DNA from: a virus
Virus record (IMG/VR): IMGVR_UViG_3300008996_000058
Span: 1-20,462 of that record
Reading direction: 5' to 3' (one strand)
Length of the DNA stretch: 20,462 nucleotides
Shown: in pieces, positions 19,638-20,462 of the stretch
How positions within the stretch are numbered: the first letter of the stretch is position 1
Layout: each line of letters begins with the position of its first letter
Position numbers and translations under genes: made by a program
Notes under the pieces: model-generated
Seen by the model: only the letters and a program-made list of their open reading frames with translations
What the model was told of the DNA's origin: nothing
The model's database searches: none

Positions 19638-20462
19638 TTACCAGAATCCTCCAAAGCTTGATTTGAGTCCAAGGAGTTTTGCATAACGAGGAAGTCTGCA
19701 TGACCAATAACCTGCTTTAGTCTTATCCTTTTTAGTAGGACAGTTATGTCTATCTGAGAATGCTTTACGAGCTTTAGCGTTATTAATCTTAGCTGTCAAT
19801 CCTCCTTTAGCATCACCAAAGTTAACTACAATAACGTTACCCTTAGCGTTCTTAGTGTATACTTTATATTTTTTAGGTCCTGAGCTTCTCATTGGTTTGT
19901 TAAGTTTAACCTCTTTACCTTTGTATTTAGCTTCGTCAACTCTTTTACCGTAAGCATACTTTACTCCGGTAGCTTTTGGTTGCTCTAGTCTCTTAATAAG
20001 GTCGTCAACGATTCGCTCTAGATGTTTGGTGGATCCTGCTCCTTGAGCTGCTTTTTTAATCTTCATGATTAAAGCCTGCTTTTCAAAGTCTTTAAGACCT
20101 GCTTCATCGATCATGTTAATAATCTCCTGTAGAGGAGTATCTTGAGCTTCACCTGTAATGTCTACTGCCCACATGTCTGGGTCTGGATCTTCTGGTAGGA
20201 TAGAGGCTAGTACGTCTGAACCTGCTATAAGCTTATAATTGACTTGATTACCGTCCATATACTTTAATGCTGTGGGCATCTGTACTTGATCAGTATCTGA
20301 GAAGGTTACAGTACCGGCTGGTAGTTCTCCTAAGAATGTCTTAATATCTGAGTATTTAGTCTGGTATCCTAGTCCACCGGCTGCTTTAGCTTTACCAGCT
20401 AAATCCATCCATCTCTCTTCCCCCATCTTCATTACTAGAGGCTCCTGTGAAGCTTCTCTCCA
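19638..20462 (-). CDS. Phage protein with Cys/Lys-rich C-terminal module (5' end outside window)
   Basis: The frame is open to the right edge: ten further codons (WREASQEPLV) precede the first in-window ATG at 20432, without a stop. The true start is therefore probably beyond the window, and at least 274 residues are encoded. The N-terminal part contains LGELPAGTVTFSDTDQVQMP and an acidic region. The middle is helical (about 100-150). The C-terminal 95 residues read KKYKVYTKNAKGNVIVVNFG, then ARKAFSDRHNCPTKKDKTKA and GYWSCRLPRYAKLLGL. The last block, with 'F--RH-C--KKDKTKAGYWSCR--RY', is a module I recall at the end of many proteins of environmental tailed phages, often head-associated; its function is unknown. 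It is the first gene of the accessory cluster seen here. Confidence 0.75.
   Translation of the reverse strand, partial: WREASQEPLVMKMGEERWMDLAGKAKAAGGLGYQTKYSDIKTFLGELPAGTVTFSDTDQVQMPTALKYMDGNQVNYKLIAGSDVLASILPEDPDPDMWAVDITGEAQDTPLQEIINMIDEAGLKDFEKQALIMKIKKAAQGAGSTKHLERIVDDLIKRLEQPKATGVKYAYGKRVDEAKYKGKEVKLNKPMRSSGPKKYKVYTKNAKGNVIVVNFGDAKGGLTAKINNAKARKAFSDRHNCPTKKDKTKAGYWSCRLPRYAKLLGLKSSFGGFW

Noticed and set aside
1-20462. tRNA genes, CRISPR arrays, insertion sequences, integrase or attachment sites
   Set aside because: I saw no cloverleaf-like sequences, regularly spaced repeats, transposase motifs or recombinase genes; the window is densely packed with minus-strand phage genes.

Overview
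The window is part of a tailed-phage genome of the broad T4-like (Straboviridae-related) myovirus type. Every supported gene lies on the minus strand, so transcription runs from high to low coordinates. Recognisable virion genes are the large terminase (gp17), portal (gp20), prohead protease (gp21), an acidic scaffold (gp22-like), the major capsid protein (gp23), and neck proteins of gp13 and gp14 type. A PhoH-like ATPase sits inside the structural block. The order 17-20-21-22-23-phoH-13-14 differs from T4 (13-14-15-16-17-18-19-20-21-22-23), which suggests a distant relative such as the uncultivated 'far-T4' or marine/freshwater groups. The start codons heading transcription units lack Shine-Dalgarno sequences and are preceded by A/T-rich leaders. 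This, with a histone H1/Hc1-like small protein, suggests a Bacteroidetes host; that is inference.

Layout in transcription order: (1) 20462-16836 holds accessory genes: a truncated protein with a Cys/Lys-rich phage-type C-terminal module, a holin-like membrane protein, an Ala/Gly-rich repeat protein, a cupin-like protein, several very small basic proteins, and a multidomain protein with a GNAT domain. (2) 16807-14350 holds three overlapping genes: a possible Cys/His metal-binding protein, an acidic protein and a possible PD-(D/E)XK-like protein. (3) 14325-12079 holds a spanin-like overlapping pair followed by the terminase. (4) 12048-10165 is the portal. (5) 10133-7186 holds three unrecognised head-region genes, the prohead protease, an H1-like protein and a 38-residue basic peptide, ending at a strong terminator. 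(6) 7015-4206 is scaffold plus capsid, ending at a cUUCGg terminator. (7) 4099-3413 is phoH. (8) From 3378 down come the neck and structural genes, running off the left edge.

Two window-wide patterns stand out. First, an exact octamer, TATTTATA on the coding strand, lies in the intergenic space at the head of seven units (2 to 8 above) and not at the tightly overlapping junctions within units. It is the reverse complement of the T4 late-promoter element TATAAATA and is probably this phage's late promoter. Second, six accessory or small proteins begin with a short amphipathic helix ending in (L/I)-x-E, the recognition form of T4 prohead protease; in three of them it falls at exactly residues 18-20. 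This resembles the capsid-targeting sequences of T4 internal head proteins and suggests a set of cargo proteins, including GNAT-like and nuclease-like members, packaged in the head.

No tRNA, CRISPR array, insertion sequence or integration site was seen, and no gene-free stretch exceeds about 170 bases.
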